Shown here piece by piece: positions 8,610 through 17,300 of a stretch of 17,956 bases of DNA. The translations under genes and the position numbers were made by a program. A model generated the notes under the pieces. It had not been told where the DNA came from. It saw nothing but the letters and a program-made list of their open reading frames with translations, and ran no database searches. The stretch is from Prasinococcaceae sp. CCMP 1430 (taxonomy: Eukaryota > Prasinodermophyta > Palmophyllophyceae > Prasinococcales > Prasinococcaceae), in contig RQSC01000034.1 of the NCBI GenBank assembly GCA_013416795.1, positions 33,864 through 51,819 of the forward strand, given 5' to 3'. Every line of letters begins with the position of its first letter. Position 1 is the stretch's first letter.

Positions 8610-10675
8610 TTACGCGGCAGCAAGCACGCTCTCGACGCACGCGCGCAGGTCGGCGTGCACGCGCACGGGCAGCGCCTCGACAGGCAGCCCAAGTGGCACA
8701 GCGGCGTCCGCCGTGCACGGGAGCTCCATCCCCACCGCGCGCGCCGCTTCCCCGGCGGCCCTACCGTAGCCCGTCGTCACCAAATGCCCCGCAACGCCCG
8801 CATGCCTAGCAGCCAGCATGTCCGTATGTGTATCGCCCACGTACACGGCGCGTGAGCGCGGTATGGCGAACTGCGTGATCGCCTCCTCGAGCATGCGCGG
8901 CGACGGCTTGCGCCGCGACGTGGCCGACGCGGCCGTCTCCGTGGAGAAGATCACCTCGTCGATGTGGGCGCCGCTGGCCTCGTGCAGCAGCTCTCTGAGG
9001 CGGTCATGGATCTCCTCCAGCTCACGTTCTGAGAGCAGCCCCTTGCCGACGCACGACTGGTTTGTGACGACGCACACTGCCCAGCCGGCATCATTGGCAA
9101 GCTTGAGGGCTTGTGCGGCTCCAGGGATCAGCTGAAGGTCGCCCGCGCGCACGACTCCGGGCGAACCCACATCGCGGTTGATTGTGCCTGCATGTGCGCG
9201 CGCGCGCGTGCCGTGCGCGCGCGTGATGTACGCGCGCGCGCGCGTTCGGCGAGCGAGAGGCACAAGGCGACAAGCGCGACAGTTAGCACGCTGATCCACA
9301 CCTGGCTCTCGCATCGCGCGCATCCCAGCGCCTGCCGCGCCCGTACGCGCACGTGCGCACCGTCGCGGTCGACCATCAACAATCCCGCGGGCGCAGGAAG
9401 CACCTCGCGCGTTCCTTCGGCGCTCGCGTCCAGGGCGGCATTCACTGCTCGCAACGCTTCCGTATGTACCGCACCGTTGGATACGCACACCCCACCCCTC
9501 GCCGGGTACATCTCGCGGCCGACTAGAAGTCCCTCAGACAATGCGTCGTCGGCGCAAGAGCCCACGAGCTGCGGCGCGAGCCTGTCCTCCTCGGCGAAGC
9601 CCGTCACCCTTCCCCCCGCGGCCTCGACGCAAGCTACGCCGGCGGCGTGATCCCAAGTCTTTAGCTTGCTCGCCCAGCCCACCGGGTGCTGGAAGAAGGC
9701 GTCTGCGGCGCCCATCGCCACGAGCGCGTATTTGCACAGGCTGCCGCAGCACTGCCGACGCAGGAGCGGCAGCGCGCCGCCAGGCAGCGCCCACGTCGGT
9801 GTTTCGTGGTCGCTGATGGCCACCACGCCGTCAGCGAGCACCTTGGTGCTCGACACACACACGCGCCACGCGCCGCCGGTGGAATGCAGCGCGTGCGCCG
9901 TGCATCCGTGGCCACGCCTCGAGGCCAGCATCACGCCCATGGTGCCAACCGCGCCACCGGCGGAGGCGGCCGGGTCCAACGGCTCCCACGTGGAGGTCGG
10001 CTCAACTTCGAGGCCCGGCATGCCCATGTAGCCCAGCAGGGGCTCCCCTTCGCCGCCAATGAGCGCAAGGCCGATGACGTACTGCGCGCCGCAGCCGCGA
10101 AGGAAGCCCGCCGTCCCGTCGATGGGGTCGAGGATCCAGCGCGCGCCTTCGACCGGCTTCCCGCGCTCGGTCGGCGCACCGAGGTCAATGGCATCGAGCG
10201 CGGCACTCACCGAGAGCTCGGGCTCGCCGAGCTCGCGCAGCGCGGCATTTGCCTCCTCCGCGACGGCGCAGGCGAGCGCCTCGCTCGCCGGCAGCCTGAG
10301 CGTGTCGGCGCCCTCCTCTGCCACGAGCGACAACGCCGGGTGGGTGTCGCCGCTGCCGGTACACAGCGCCGCCGCGAGCACGGCTTGGCACGCAAAGTCC
10401 GCGACCGTCACGGGCGTGCGGTCGCCTTTCTCCAGCACCCCCACGCTCTCCCTCGCGCGCGCGACCATGCGGCAGCACGCTCGCACGGCTGCTTCCGCGC
10501 GCTCGGCGAGCGCCTCCAGCCCGCCATCTCCGCCGCCAATCAGGCGCCCCACGCGGCCGTAGCCACGCGCCCCGCAGGGCACGAGGCTGCGCCCTCCGCC
10601 GCCGCCGCCATCGCCAGCCGCGCCAGCCGCACCGCGTGCGCGCTGTGCCCCCTCGCACACCCCGACGCCGCTCAC
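8610..10675 (-). CDS. Fusion: SAL1/HAL2-type 3'(2'),5'-bisphosphate nucleotidase plus HAD (HisB-N/GmhB-like) phosphatase
   Basis: Two phosphatases appear joined in one 630-residue protein (counted from GTG 10675). Residues about 55-410 are an inositol-monophosphatase-fold enzyme of the PAP phosphatase type, which removes the 3'-phosphate of PAP/PAPS: EKGDRTPVTVADFACQAV (82-99), LVAEEG (117-122), WILDPIDGTAGF (180-191, metal-binding DPIDGT), and KTWDHAAGVACVEAAGG (339-355, including the WDHAAG motif). Residues about 431-630 are a HAD phosphatase: LLMVDRDGTIN (432-442, nucleophile and acid/base Asp 436/438), VVTNQSCVGKGLLSERELEE, RRKPSPRML, VYVGDTHTDMLAARHAGV. The intron 9360-9188 (173 bp, GTGCGC...TGCAG) cuts the glycine codon of the DRDG|T motif (G|GC), so neither half is complete without splicing. 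The HAD part lacks the CxH...CxC zinc loop of typical GmhB/HisB; its substrate is unknown. The start is uncertain: no in-frame ATG lies upstream, and an ATG at 10757 would need a weakly supported intron (10675-10594). Confidence 0.85.
9193..9244. repeat. Alternating CG/TG purine-pyrimidine tract in the fusion-gene intron
   Basis: Three nearly contiguous blocks of alternating CG, TG and CA dinucleotides (9193-9210, about 9212-9224, 9228-9244) lie just inside the acceptor end of the fusion-gene intron. Such alternation is the sequence type that can adopt left-handed Z-DNA. It occupies the place of a polypyrimidine tract. Function is unknown. Confidence 0.8.
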
Positions 10676-11393
10676 CGCTCGCTCGAACCGTTGTGGATGA
10701 CGCTCCGCAAACTCCGCCCAGTCTGGCTGGAGCCCACACAGCGCCGGAGCACCCCATCAATCAAACAAGGCCTTCTTCGGGTTCCTCCGATGATGAGACC
10801 CGGGTCTGCCGCTCCCTCATCCGGCTCGAGCTCGATCTCTCCGCCATTCGACCCCCGCACTCACCCGTGGCCTTTGGTTCGTTCGGGGCTGGCCGGCCGG
10901 GCCCGCCGAGCTTTGCCTCTGCCGCGCCTCCAATCCACAGGAGCGTGCGACGGATGCGCTGGTCGGTCGGCGCCGCGCCGCGGTCGCATCGCGGCCCGAC
11001 CCACGGGCCCAGCAGCAGGGGACGGAGACCGCCGACCCTCCCTCCTTCGCCTTCGTCGGCGCCTCGCCTCTCGCCTCTCACCTCCTCTCGCCTCTCGCCT
11101 CTCACCTCCTCCCGCCTCCCGCCTCCTCTCGCCTCCCGCCTCTCGCCTCTCGCCTCCGGCGGGGCGGCGTGAATTCGAACGGAATTGGAGCCGATCGATT
11201 CGACGCCCGGCGGCGCGCCGGCGGAGCGCGCGCGCGGCACAGGGGGGGCGGCGAGCGAGCGCCCGTGCGACGCTCGCGCGGCCGAGTCCTTTGCCCTTGT
11301 CTCGCCCCTTCCCCCCCACCCCGTCCGAGACCTCCGACCCACGGTGGCCCTCTCGCCCTCGCTGCTCTTCGTGTCTGCGCTCGTCGCGCGGCG
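10676..11393. promoter_or_regulatory. Divergent promoter region between the phosphatase fusion and the MRG gene
   Basis: About 0.7 kb separates the 5' ends of two divergent genes. Long open frames cross it on both strands (for example 9686-11614 plus and 10861-11958 minus), but they are Arg/Ser/Pro-rich and share the region with each other. A C/T-rich tandem repeat occupies 11061-11158. Unlike three other promoters here, it carries no ATAAACCCTAA box. A possible upstream start for the fusion gene (ATG at 10757, minus) lies within it. Confidence 0.4.
11061..11158. repeat. C/T-rich heptamer minisatellite
   Basis: Units of the form CTCGCCT, CTCACCT and CCCGCCT repeat in tandem. Within this, an exact 24-base tandem duplication occurs at 11063-11086 and 11087-11110, each made of three heptamers plus CCT. 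The strand asymmetry (almost no A, few G) makes it nearly a polypyrimidine tract, possibly triplex-prone. It lies about 240 bp upstream of the MRG start codon. Confidence 0.85.
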
Positions 11394-12702
11394 ATGGCCG
11401 GCGGCGGCGCGCTCGCCGTCGAGGCCGGCGGCGGCGCGCAGCCGCCGTGCCGCTTTTCGCTCGGAGCGTCGGTGCTCGCGTTCCACGGGCCGGCCATCTA
11501 CGAGGCAAAGGTGCGCGCCGCCTCGACGGCCGCGCGGGCGACGCGATTGCGGTCCGACGCCGCCACCAGCCGCCGCGCCGCCGCCGCAACTGTCGCTCGG
11601 CAGGCGTGCACTGACGCCGCGGCGACCCGCCGCCGCCGCTGCCGCCAATGCCAACACCGCGCGCCAATCGCCCGCGCTCGCTCAGGTGATCGCTGCGCAG
11701 TACGGCCTGGACGCGCCACCCGCCAAGAAGCGCGCCAAGAAGGAGAGCAAGAGCGGCGGCGCGTCCGCTGCGGCGGACAACGGGGCTGGGAACGGGGGCG
11801 GCAATCGCCGCTGGTTCGTCAAACTGCACTGGAAGGGCTGGTCGGCGCGTTGGGAGCAGTGGCAGCCGGAGGATCAAGTCCTCGAGGTGAATCCCGAGAA
11901 CCGGAAGCTGCAGAAGCAGACTGAGAAGGGGCTTGTGAAAAAGGGTGTGATTGAGCAAGTGCTCGCAAAGAACGCGGAGGAGGTGAGGCGCAACGCGAGC
12001 TCAGTGGCGGCGGCATCAGCGCCGAGCGGTGGAGCGGCTGCGAGCTCGCCGGCGGCGAACAATAAGCGCAAGGCCGAGCCAACGCCCGCGAAGGGCGGCG
12101 ATTCAAAGCAGGGGGGCACCGCCAAGGTCAAGTGCAGCAAGGGCGAAACGCCGGAGAAAGTCAACGCCGACCTGGAAGTCACGCTCGGGCAGCAGCTGAA
12201 GAAGCGCATGCTCGACGACTACAACCGGAGCAAGGGCACCCTGCTCCCGCTGCCGCGCCCCCACAGCGTCCGCGACGTGCTGCAGGCGTATGTGGACACC
12301 AAGGCAGCCTCGCGGAAGAGGGCAGAGGCGAGCGGGCAGCCCGATACGGTCGGCGAGCTGCAGGAGGGCCTGCTGTCCTACTTTGACGCGGCGCTGCCCA
12401 AGATCCTGCTCTACAACAGCGAGCGCGCGGAGCACGCGGCCGCGATTGATCGCGCGCGCGGTGGAGCGACCCCGTCGGACATCTACGGCGCTGAGCATCT
12501 CCTGCGGCTGTTGGTGAGGCTGCCGGACCTGCTCAAGTACTCGCAGGTCGAGGCGGCGGTCGCCGAGCTGCTCCAGGCGAGCGTGGCAGACCTGCTCAAA
12601 TTTCTGCACAGCAACAAGGGCCTGGAGATGTTCGCGCCGGCGGACAAGGCACCTGGCAAGGACAAGGACAAGGGCGCTGCCGCTGCCGACGCCGCGGTGT
12701 AA
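11394..12702 (+). CDS. MRG15/MORF4L-like chromodomain protein, two exons
   Basis: This is a chromatin reader of the MRG family (yeast Eaf3, human MRG15), a subunit of NuA4/Tip60 acetyltransferase and Rpd3S/Sin3 deacetylase complexes that binds methylated H3K36. Exons 11394-11510 and 11686-12702 give 377 residues. The 175-bp intron (GTGCGC...CTCAG, CTGAC at 11611-11615) joins IYEAK to VIAAQYG. The chromodomain starts with FSLGASVLAFHGPAIYEAK (21-39) and resumes at RRWFVKLHWKGWSARWEQW (80-98), then PEDQVLEV. Between these is an insertion of roughly 35-40 residues, Lys-rich then Gly/Ala-rich (PPAKKRAKKESKS). The candidate aromatic cage is His31, Tyr36, Trp88, Trp91 and Trp95; Trp88 stands where animal MRG15 has Tyr. 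A disordered Lys/Ala linker (about 125-200) leads to the MRG domain (about 203-365: LGQQLKKRMLDDYN, LLPLPRPHSVRDVLQAYV, YGAEHLLRLLVRLPDLL), which binds PAM-motif partners. The ATG at 11394 sits in a GCGATGG context. Confidence 0.9.
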
Positions 12703-12961
12703 GATGACGTGCGCATTCGCCATGCCGCGGCCGCCAACGCAGTGCGCCGTCGAGTGCAGCGAGGGCGGCGAGCGCGTGCGTGGTAGCGACGAGCGCTGTG
12801 GTCGCGTGATGCTTTTTGGTGCGAGCGTGGGGAGCGAGGTCGCGCTACTCAACCAGAGACTCTGCGGGCGATGTGCTATCAAAATAGCTGAAAACGGGGT
12901 TGTCACGGCATGGTGGCTGTGCCAGACAGCGCGCGCGAGCTGTACGGCGCAGTGGGGAGCC
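12703..12961 (+). other. Short intergenic/5' UTR region before the SCI1-like gene
   Basis: Only 259 bp separate the MRG stop codon from the next start on the same strand. The frame of the downstream gene stays open through it, with in-frame ATGs at 12704 and 12722. The residues it would add (Cys-rich, low complexity) look nothing like the family, and the ATG at 12962 has the better GCCATGG context. A small AT-rich patch (12877-12897) is the only compositional break. Confidence 0.45.
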
Positions 12962-14236
12962 ATGGGCGACCACGGCGATCGCAGCGAACGTGATATGGGC
13001 GGCGGTGATGACAGCCGCCGCGAGCATAAACGCAGCCGCAGGGACCGCGACCGCGACCGCGACCGCGACCGCGACCGCCACGATCGCAAGCACTCGCGCT
13101 CGCACAAGTCGTCGCACAAGTCTCATAGGCGCGAGCGTGACAGCGTCGACGCGAAACTTGCCGAGGCGCGCGCGTTTCTGGAGGCAGAAGGCGCGGAGCA
13201 GCCCGGCGGGAGCAGCGGCAGGCAAAGGGAGCGCGAGCGCGACTCGCGCGGCCACAAGCACAGCAAGCGCGACAGGGAGCACCGCTCGCGTGAGAAGAGG
13301 GAACGCAGGCACGAGCGCAGTCGCAAGCCCGAGTCCGAACCAATTCCCGAAATTGACCTCGGACCGAGCGCTGGTGCACCTCCCGTTGGCGAGCCTGCAG
13401 CAGCTGACAGCTACTTTCAGCTCAACCTCGAGTTCTCCGTGTACCTTGTCGCGGTGCGCAAACCGCCAGCGTTCTTCACGGACCTATCAGCCGACAGCGC
13501 GCGTGGCGTGTTCGAGCGCGAATTTGTGCCGGCATACAACGCGGGCGAGCTGCCCGCATGCCTCTACCGCGGCTTCGACGAGGCCATGGGACGCGCCTCG
13601 AGGACGCCCGCGACTTGGCGCAAATGGGCAGAGGCGCGTGGTGGAGGGGGTGGCGCGACGGCGGGGACCTCGGGACGGCCACAGCCACAGCAGCAGCAGC
13701 CTGGGCAGCGCGTGGGGCCAATGGGACCTTCCCAGGCACGGCCGCACCTACCGTCCCAGCCTCAGGGCGAGGCAGGGGTGCCGATGACCGTCGCCGAGCG
13801 CTTCGACGTAGCGCACGAGCGTCGCGGTGCGGAGCGCGCAGCGCAGCGTCACGAGCGCTCAGCGTTCCGCCGAGAGCAGCGCGAAACTTTCGAAGAGCTC
13901 GTGCCCAGAGCCGACGCCGGCACGTTCGCGGCGCGGCAGGAAAAGGCCGCGGGCCGCCGTGAGGCGCGCGCTGCGGCGGAAGGTGATGCCCAGGGGTTGG
14001 ATACAGCCGGCGTCGACGTCATGGGAGGCGCGCAGGACAGCTTTGCCGCGGCCATGGGCGCCCGCGCGCGGAAGGAGGGGCGACGCGCAGCACGCGAGGG
14101 CGCGAGGCGAGAACACGCGCAGGGCCTGCTCGCCGCGCACAGGGCGAAAGAGGAAGACACAATGGCCCAGATGCGCGCACTCGCGGCCGGTGCTGCTGCG
14201 CGCGGCATTGCGCCTCGCGCGCCGCCGCCGTCGTAA
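12962..14236 (+). CDS. SCI1-like Arg/Asp/Ser-rich nuclear protein, probably splicing-associated
   Basis: This is a single-exon 424-residue protein. Residues 1-125 are an RD/RE/RS-rich disordered region of the type found in splicing proteins, including an (RD)6 run coded by six GACCGC hexamers. Residues about 149-203 (SYFQLNLEFSVYLVAVRKPP, FFTDLSADSARGVFEREFVP, YNAGELPACLYRG) match, as I recall it, the conserved C-terminal block of plant style cell-cycle inhibitor 1 (SCI1): a DYFxKNxEFxxWL-like start, FFxDLSSESAR, and a tail ending in YYEG. A Gln/Pro/Gly linker (about 220-270) follows. Residues about 275-424 are a charged helical region (FEELVPRADAGTFAARQEKA, VDVMGGAQDSFAAAMGARAR, HRAKEEDTMAQMRALAAG) like the basic C-terminal block of eukaryotic proteins annotated as splicing-related or CHERP/RSRC-like. 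A nuclear location is likely. The function is inferred only from composition and recalled similarity. It converges on the FAM184-like gene with 68 bp between stop codons. Confidence 0.68.
   Translation: MGDHGDRSERDMGGGDDSRREHKRSRRDRDRDRDRDRDRHDRKHSRSHKSSHKSHRRERDSVDAKLAEARAFLEAEGAEQPGGSSGRQRERERDSRGHKHSKRDREHRSREKRERRHERSRKPESEPIPEIDLGPSAGAPPVGEPAAADSYFQLNLEFSVYLVAVRKPPAFFTDLSADSARGVFEREFVPAYNAGELPACLYRGFDEAMGRASRTPATWRKWAEARGGGGGATAGTSGRPQPQQQQPGQRVGPMGPSQARPHLPSQPQGEAGVPMTVAERFDVAHERRGAERAAQRHERSAFRREQRETFEELVPRADAGTFAARQEKAAGRREARAAAEGDAQGLDTAGVDVMGGAQDSFAAAMGARARKEGRRAAREGARREHAQGLLAAHRAKEEDTMAQMRALAAGAAARGIAPRAPPPS
13043..13078 (+). repeat. Coding GACCGC hexamer repeat
   Basis: Six exact tandem copies of GACCGC encode an Asp-Arg run in the RD-rich domain of the SCI1-like protein. 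The nucleotide identity of the copies, not just the protein repeat, points to recent slippage expansion. Confidence 0.9.
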
Positions 14237-14304
14237 AGGGCAACATGTCAATGCTCAGGATTGGGGTTGTGTATTGCTACTCTCTCGAGTGTGCAGAATG
14301 CGGA

Positions 14305-17300
14305 TCATCTTCGAGCTGGCTGGGCCAATCTCTTGGCGGCCTTCTTGGCGAGAAACACCTCCATCATGCCGCCGCCCGAGCTGGCGACGTTCATTGCGGA
14401 AGCGCCACCACTCTTGAAATTTTTGTTGTACGTCTCTTCGCGATTCATGGCCTCGTTGCGGATGTTGCGCGCCTCCGACATGAGGCCCTCATATTCCTCG
14501 TCCTTGGCCTTGATGGTCGCCTCAAGCGCGCGAATAGTCTCAACATCTTCTGCACGGCTCTCGCGCGCCTCGAAGCGCTCCGTCACATCCTCGAGCCGCG
14601 CTACCGTCTCGGCCTGAAGCTCATCAGCCTCCTTCTTCTCCGCCGCACGCTCAGAGCGCTCGAGCTCCAGCGCAGCTAAATGCTCCTGCTCAAGATGCGC
14701 ACGAGCTGCCTCGGCCTCCGCGCGTATGGCTTGCGCTGAGAACTCGCGCTCCGAGGCCATGCGTTCAATCGTGTCCGACAGCTCGACAGTCTTGGCACCG
14801 AGGGCTGACCTCTCATCGTTCAGATCAGACGCGAGCTTCGCGACCTCGCTCTCCAGGTCTGAGATGTTCTTTGCACGCGCATCCGAGAGCTCCTGGAGCT
14901 CCTCGATGCGCTTGTCGCGCACTGCCTTCTCGGTCTCGGCTTTCTTGGTCGCGCTTCGCTCGCGGTCGTCAAACTCCTCACGCAGGGCGGCTTCTAGAGA
15001 ATCGAGCGCCCGCCTGCGCTCGCCATCAAGTCGCTCCTCGAGCTTGGCGTTCGCCTCGGTCCACTCAGCCACGGTGGCTTTCACTTCCTCCCAGTGCGCG
15101 CGCTTGCACTCATCAACCTCCCTCGCGCGCTCGGTCCTCTCCTGGCTGAGATCGGCCTCACGTTTGAGCGCCGCCGCGGCGGAAGCTGCTTTCGTCTCAT
15201 CGCGTAGCGTCTGCATTGCGTCGGCGTGAACCGCAGCGGCCTCCTCCGATCGGCGAGAGGCCTCATCGGCGGCAGCCGCCGCCTTCTCTGCAGCGTCGGC
15301 AATAATCTCAGCCTTTTCTGCCTCCTTCGTGTTAATCGCGGTCTTGAGCTCCTCAGCGTGCCGCTCCCGCTCAGCCTGGGCGTTCGACCGCTCCTCGTCT
15401 ATTATGCCTTGCAACCGCTCACGCTCAGCATGAACCGCAGCCTGCAGGCTGTCACGCTGCTCATTGAGCGCGTCAGTGCGCTCCTTTTCGATCCTCATCA
15501 TTGTCGACTCAAGCTCCAAGTTGTGCGCCTCCACCAACTCGGCTGTCAGCTCCTTGCCACGATCCTCAGCCCGCCTTGCCCACTCCTCGTCACAACGCCT
15601 GAGCTCTGCCGCCAGCGTTTCCTTGAAGCCCGCCTCGCGAGCATCCGCCTGCTTCTTATGTGTCTCGACATCCCTCTTCAGCGCCTCGACCCTCGCAGCG
15701 GCACCGACCATTTCGGAGCGCGCAGTTGCGGCCTCTTCCCTCGCAGCCCTGGCCTCCGCTTTCGATCCGTTGATCTGATCCATGAGCACACTGACTTGGT
15801 CCTGCACAAGGCTGAGCTCGGCCTCGGCGCGCCTGCCGGCGCTTTCGAGCTCGGTCTCCACCTTGCGCGTCTCTTCGTTCGCGCGTGTGACCATGACGTC
15901 CTTGTCCGCGAGCTGCTGCATGAGCTCGGCGATCTCCATCTTGAGCTCGTTCCTAGCCTTGTTGTATTCTTCCGCGCGACCGATCAGCTTCTTCTCCACA
16001 GCACTCAACGCGCTGGCCAATTCCTCGTCCGCTTTCTTCTTCATGTCAGCCATGGTCGCACGTAGGTGCTCCTCGCGGTTTGCGAGGCGCGTGGCGGCCG
16101 CCTTCTTGTTCTCCTCCAATTGGACCTGGAAGTCACGCTCCGCCTGCTCGCGCCGTTTCTTGAAATCAGCCCTCATCTCCTCTGCGAGCTTAGTGTTTAG
16201 CCGTTTGACCTCGGAGTCCTTCGAAGCTTTTGCGCTCTCGAGCTCTCTGCGGAGTGCCTCATGCTCGGCCTCCAGCTCCTTGACGCGCTTCGCCGCGCGG
16301 TCCTTGTCTCCCTTCGAGCTGCCAAGCTCCTTCTTGAGCGCCGCCAGCTCGGCAGCATGCGCGTCCTTGGCAGACTTCAAATCCTTATTCGCCGCGCCCG
16401 CTGCCTTCTTGAGGGCAGCCTCAAGCTCCTGAGCAGCAGCCTTACTCCTTTGCTCCATCTCAATCTCAGCAGCCTTCGCTACGCCCGCCGCCTTCTCAAG
16501 CTCAACGATGAGGTCTGCTGAGCGTTCCGTTTCGCTCGAGAGCAGCGCCTCCGCGGCATGTGCCCGTGTCACAGCAGCCTCCAGCTCGCTCTTGTCCGCG
16601 CTCACAGCACGCAGCTCCTTCAGTGCTGACACAGCCTGCGAAGCCTCGTCCTCTGCCGCTTCCGCGCGGCGGCAAGCGTCGGCAGCCTGGTCCTTTGACT
16701 CGGATGCTGCCGCATCAGCACGGGCGAGCGCCTCCTCCGCCGCTGCCGCCCGCCGCCTGGCCGAGTCGGCGTGTGCCCTGACATCCTCCAGCTCCTTGAT
16801 GGCATTCGTCGCGCGCAACGCAGCGCCGTCGCTCTCTCGGCGCAGCTCCTCGAGCTCGCTCTTCGCCCGGGCAATCTCTGCACCCGCGCGCTGGGCCTCC
16901 TGGTTCGCCCTCTCCTCGGCATCTTTCAGGGACTCCACGCCAGCCAGGCGGGCCGAGCTGGCAGCCAGCTCGGCATCCTCGAGCGCCGCCTGCGCCTGGC
17001 GCAGCGCACCCGCAAGCCGCGCACTTTCTCTCGAGGCTTCGTCAGCTCGCCCCACATGCGTTGCCAGGTCGTCACAGCGCGCCTTCATCGCGTCAAGCTC
17101 GGCGCGCAGGTCGTCCTCGGCGTTGAGCCTCTGCTCGAGCATGCTATTGTACTTCGAGTTGTGTTCTTTGACCACGCTGGCCACCTCATTCTGGTACCTC
17201 TCTGCTTGCTTTGCCATCGCCGCCTTGGTCTCTGCCAGGTCCGCCTGTGCGGCCTCCAGCTCGGCCTTGGACGCGCTGCTGCCATGCTTCAGCTTGCCCT

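Noticed and set aside
10594-10757. Extra first exon of the phosphatase fusion starting at ATG 10757 (minus)
   Set aside because: The needed intron would start GTGAGC, unlike the eight assigned donors, and has a poor acceptor and no branch motif. It is kept only as a possibility in the gene entry.
9686-11614. 642-codon open frame on the + strand
   Set aside because: It runs antisense to the phosphatase fusion, whose motifs are unmistakable. Its own product is Arg/Ala/His-rich with no motif, and it crosses the repeat and the divergent promoter. It is a GC-driven shadow frame.
10761-11958. Minus-strand frames of 298 and 365 codons (10761-11657, 10861-11958)
   Set aside because: They overlap each other and the MRG chromodomain exon on the opposite strand. 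The products are Arg/Gly/Glu repeats translated from the C/T-rich minisatellite.
12103-13119. 338-codon minus-strand frame
   Set aside because: It is antisense to the MRG domain and the start of the SCI1-like gene; the Ser/Arg run is the reverse complement of the RD repeat.
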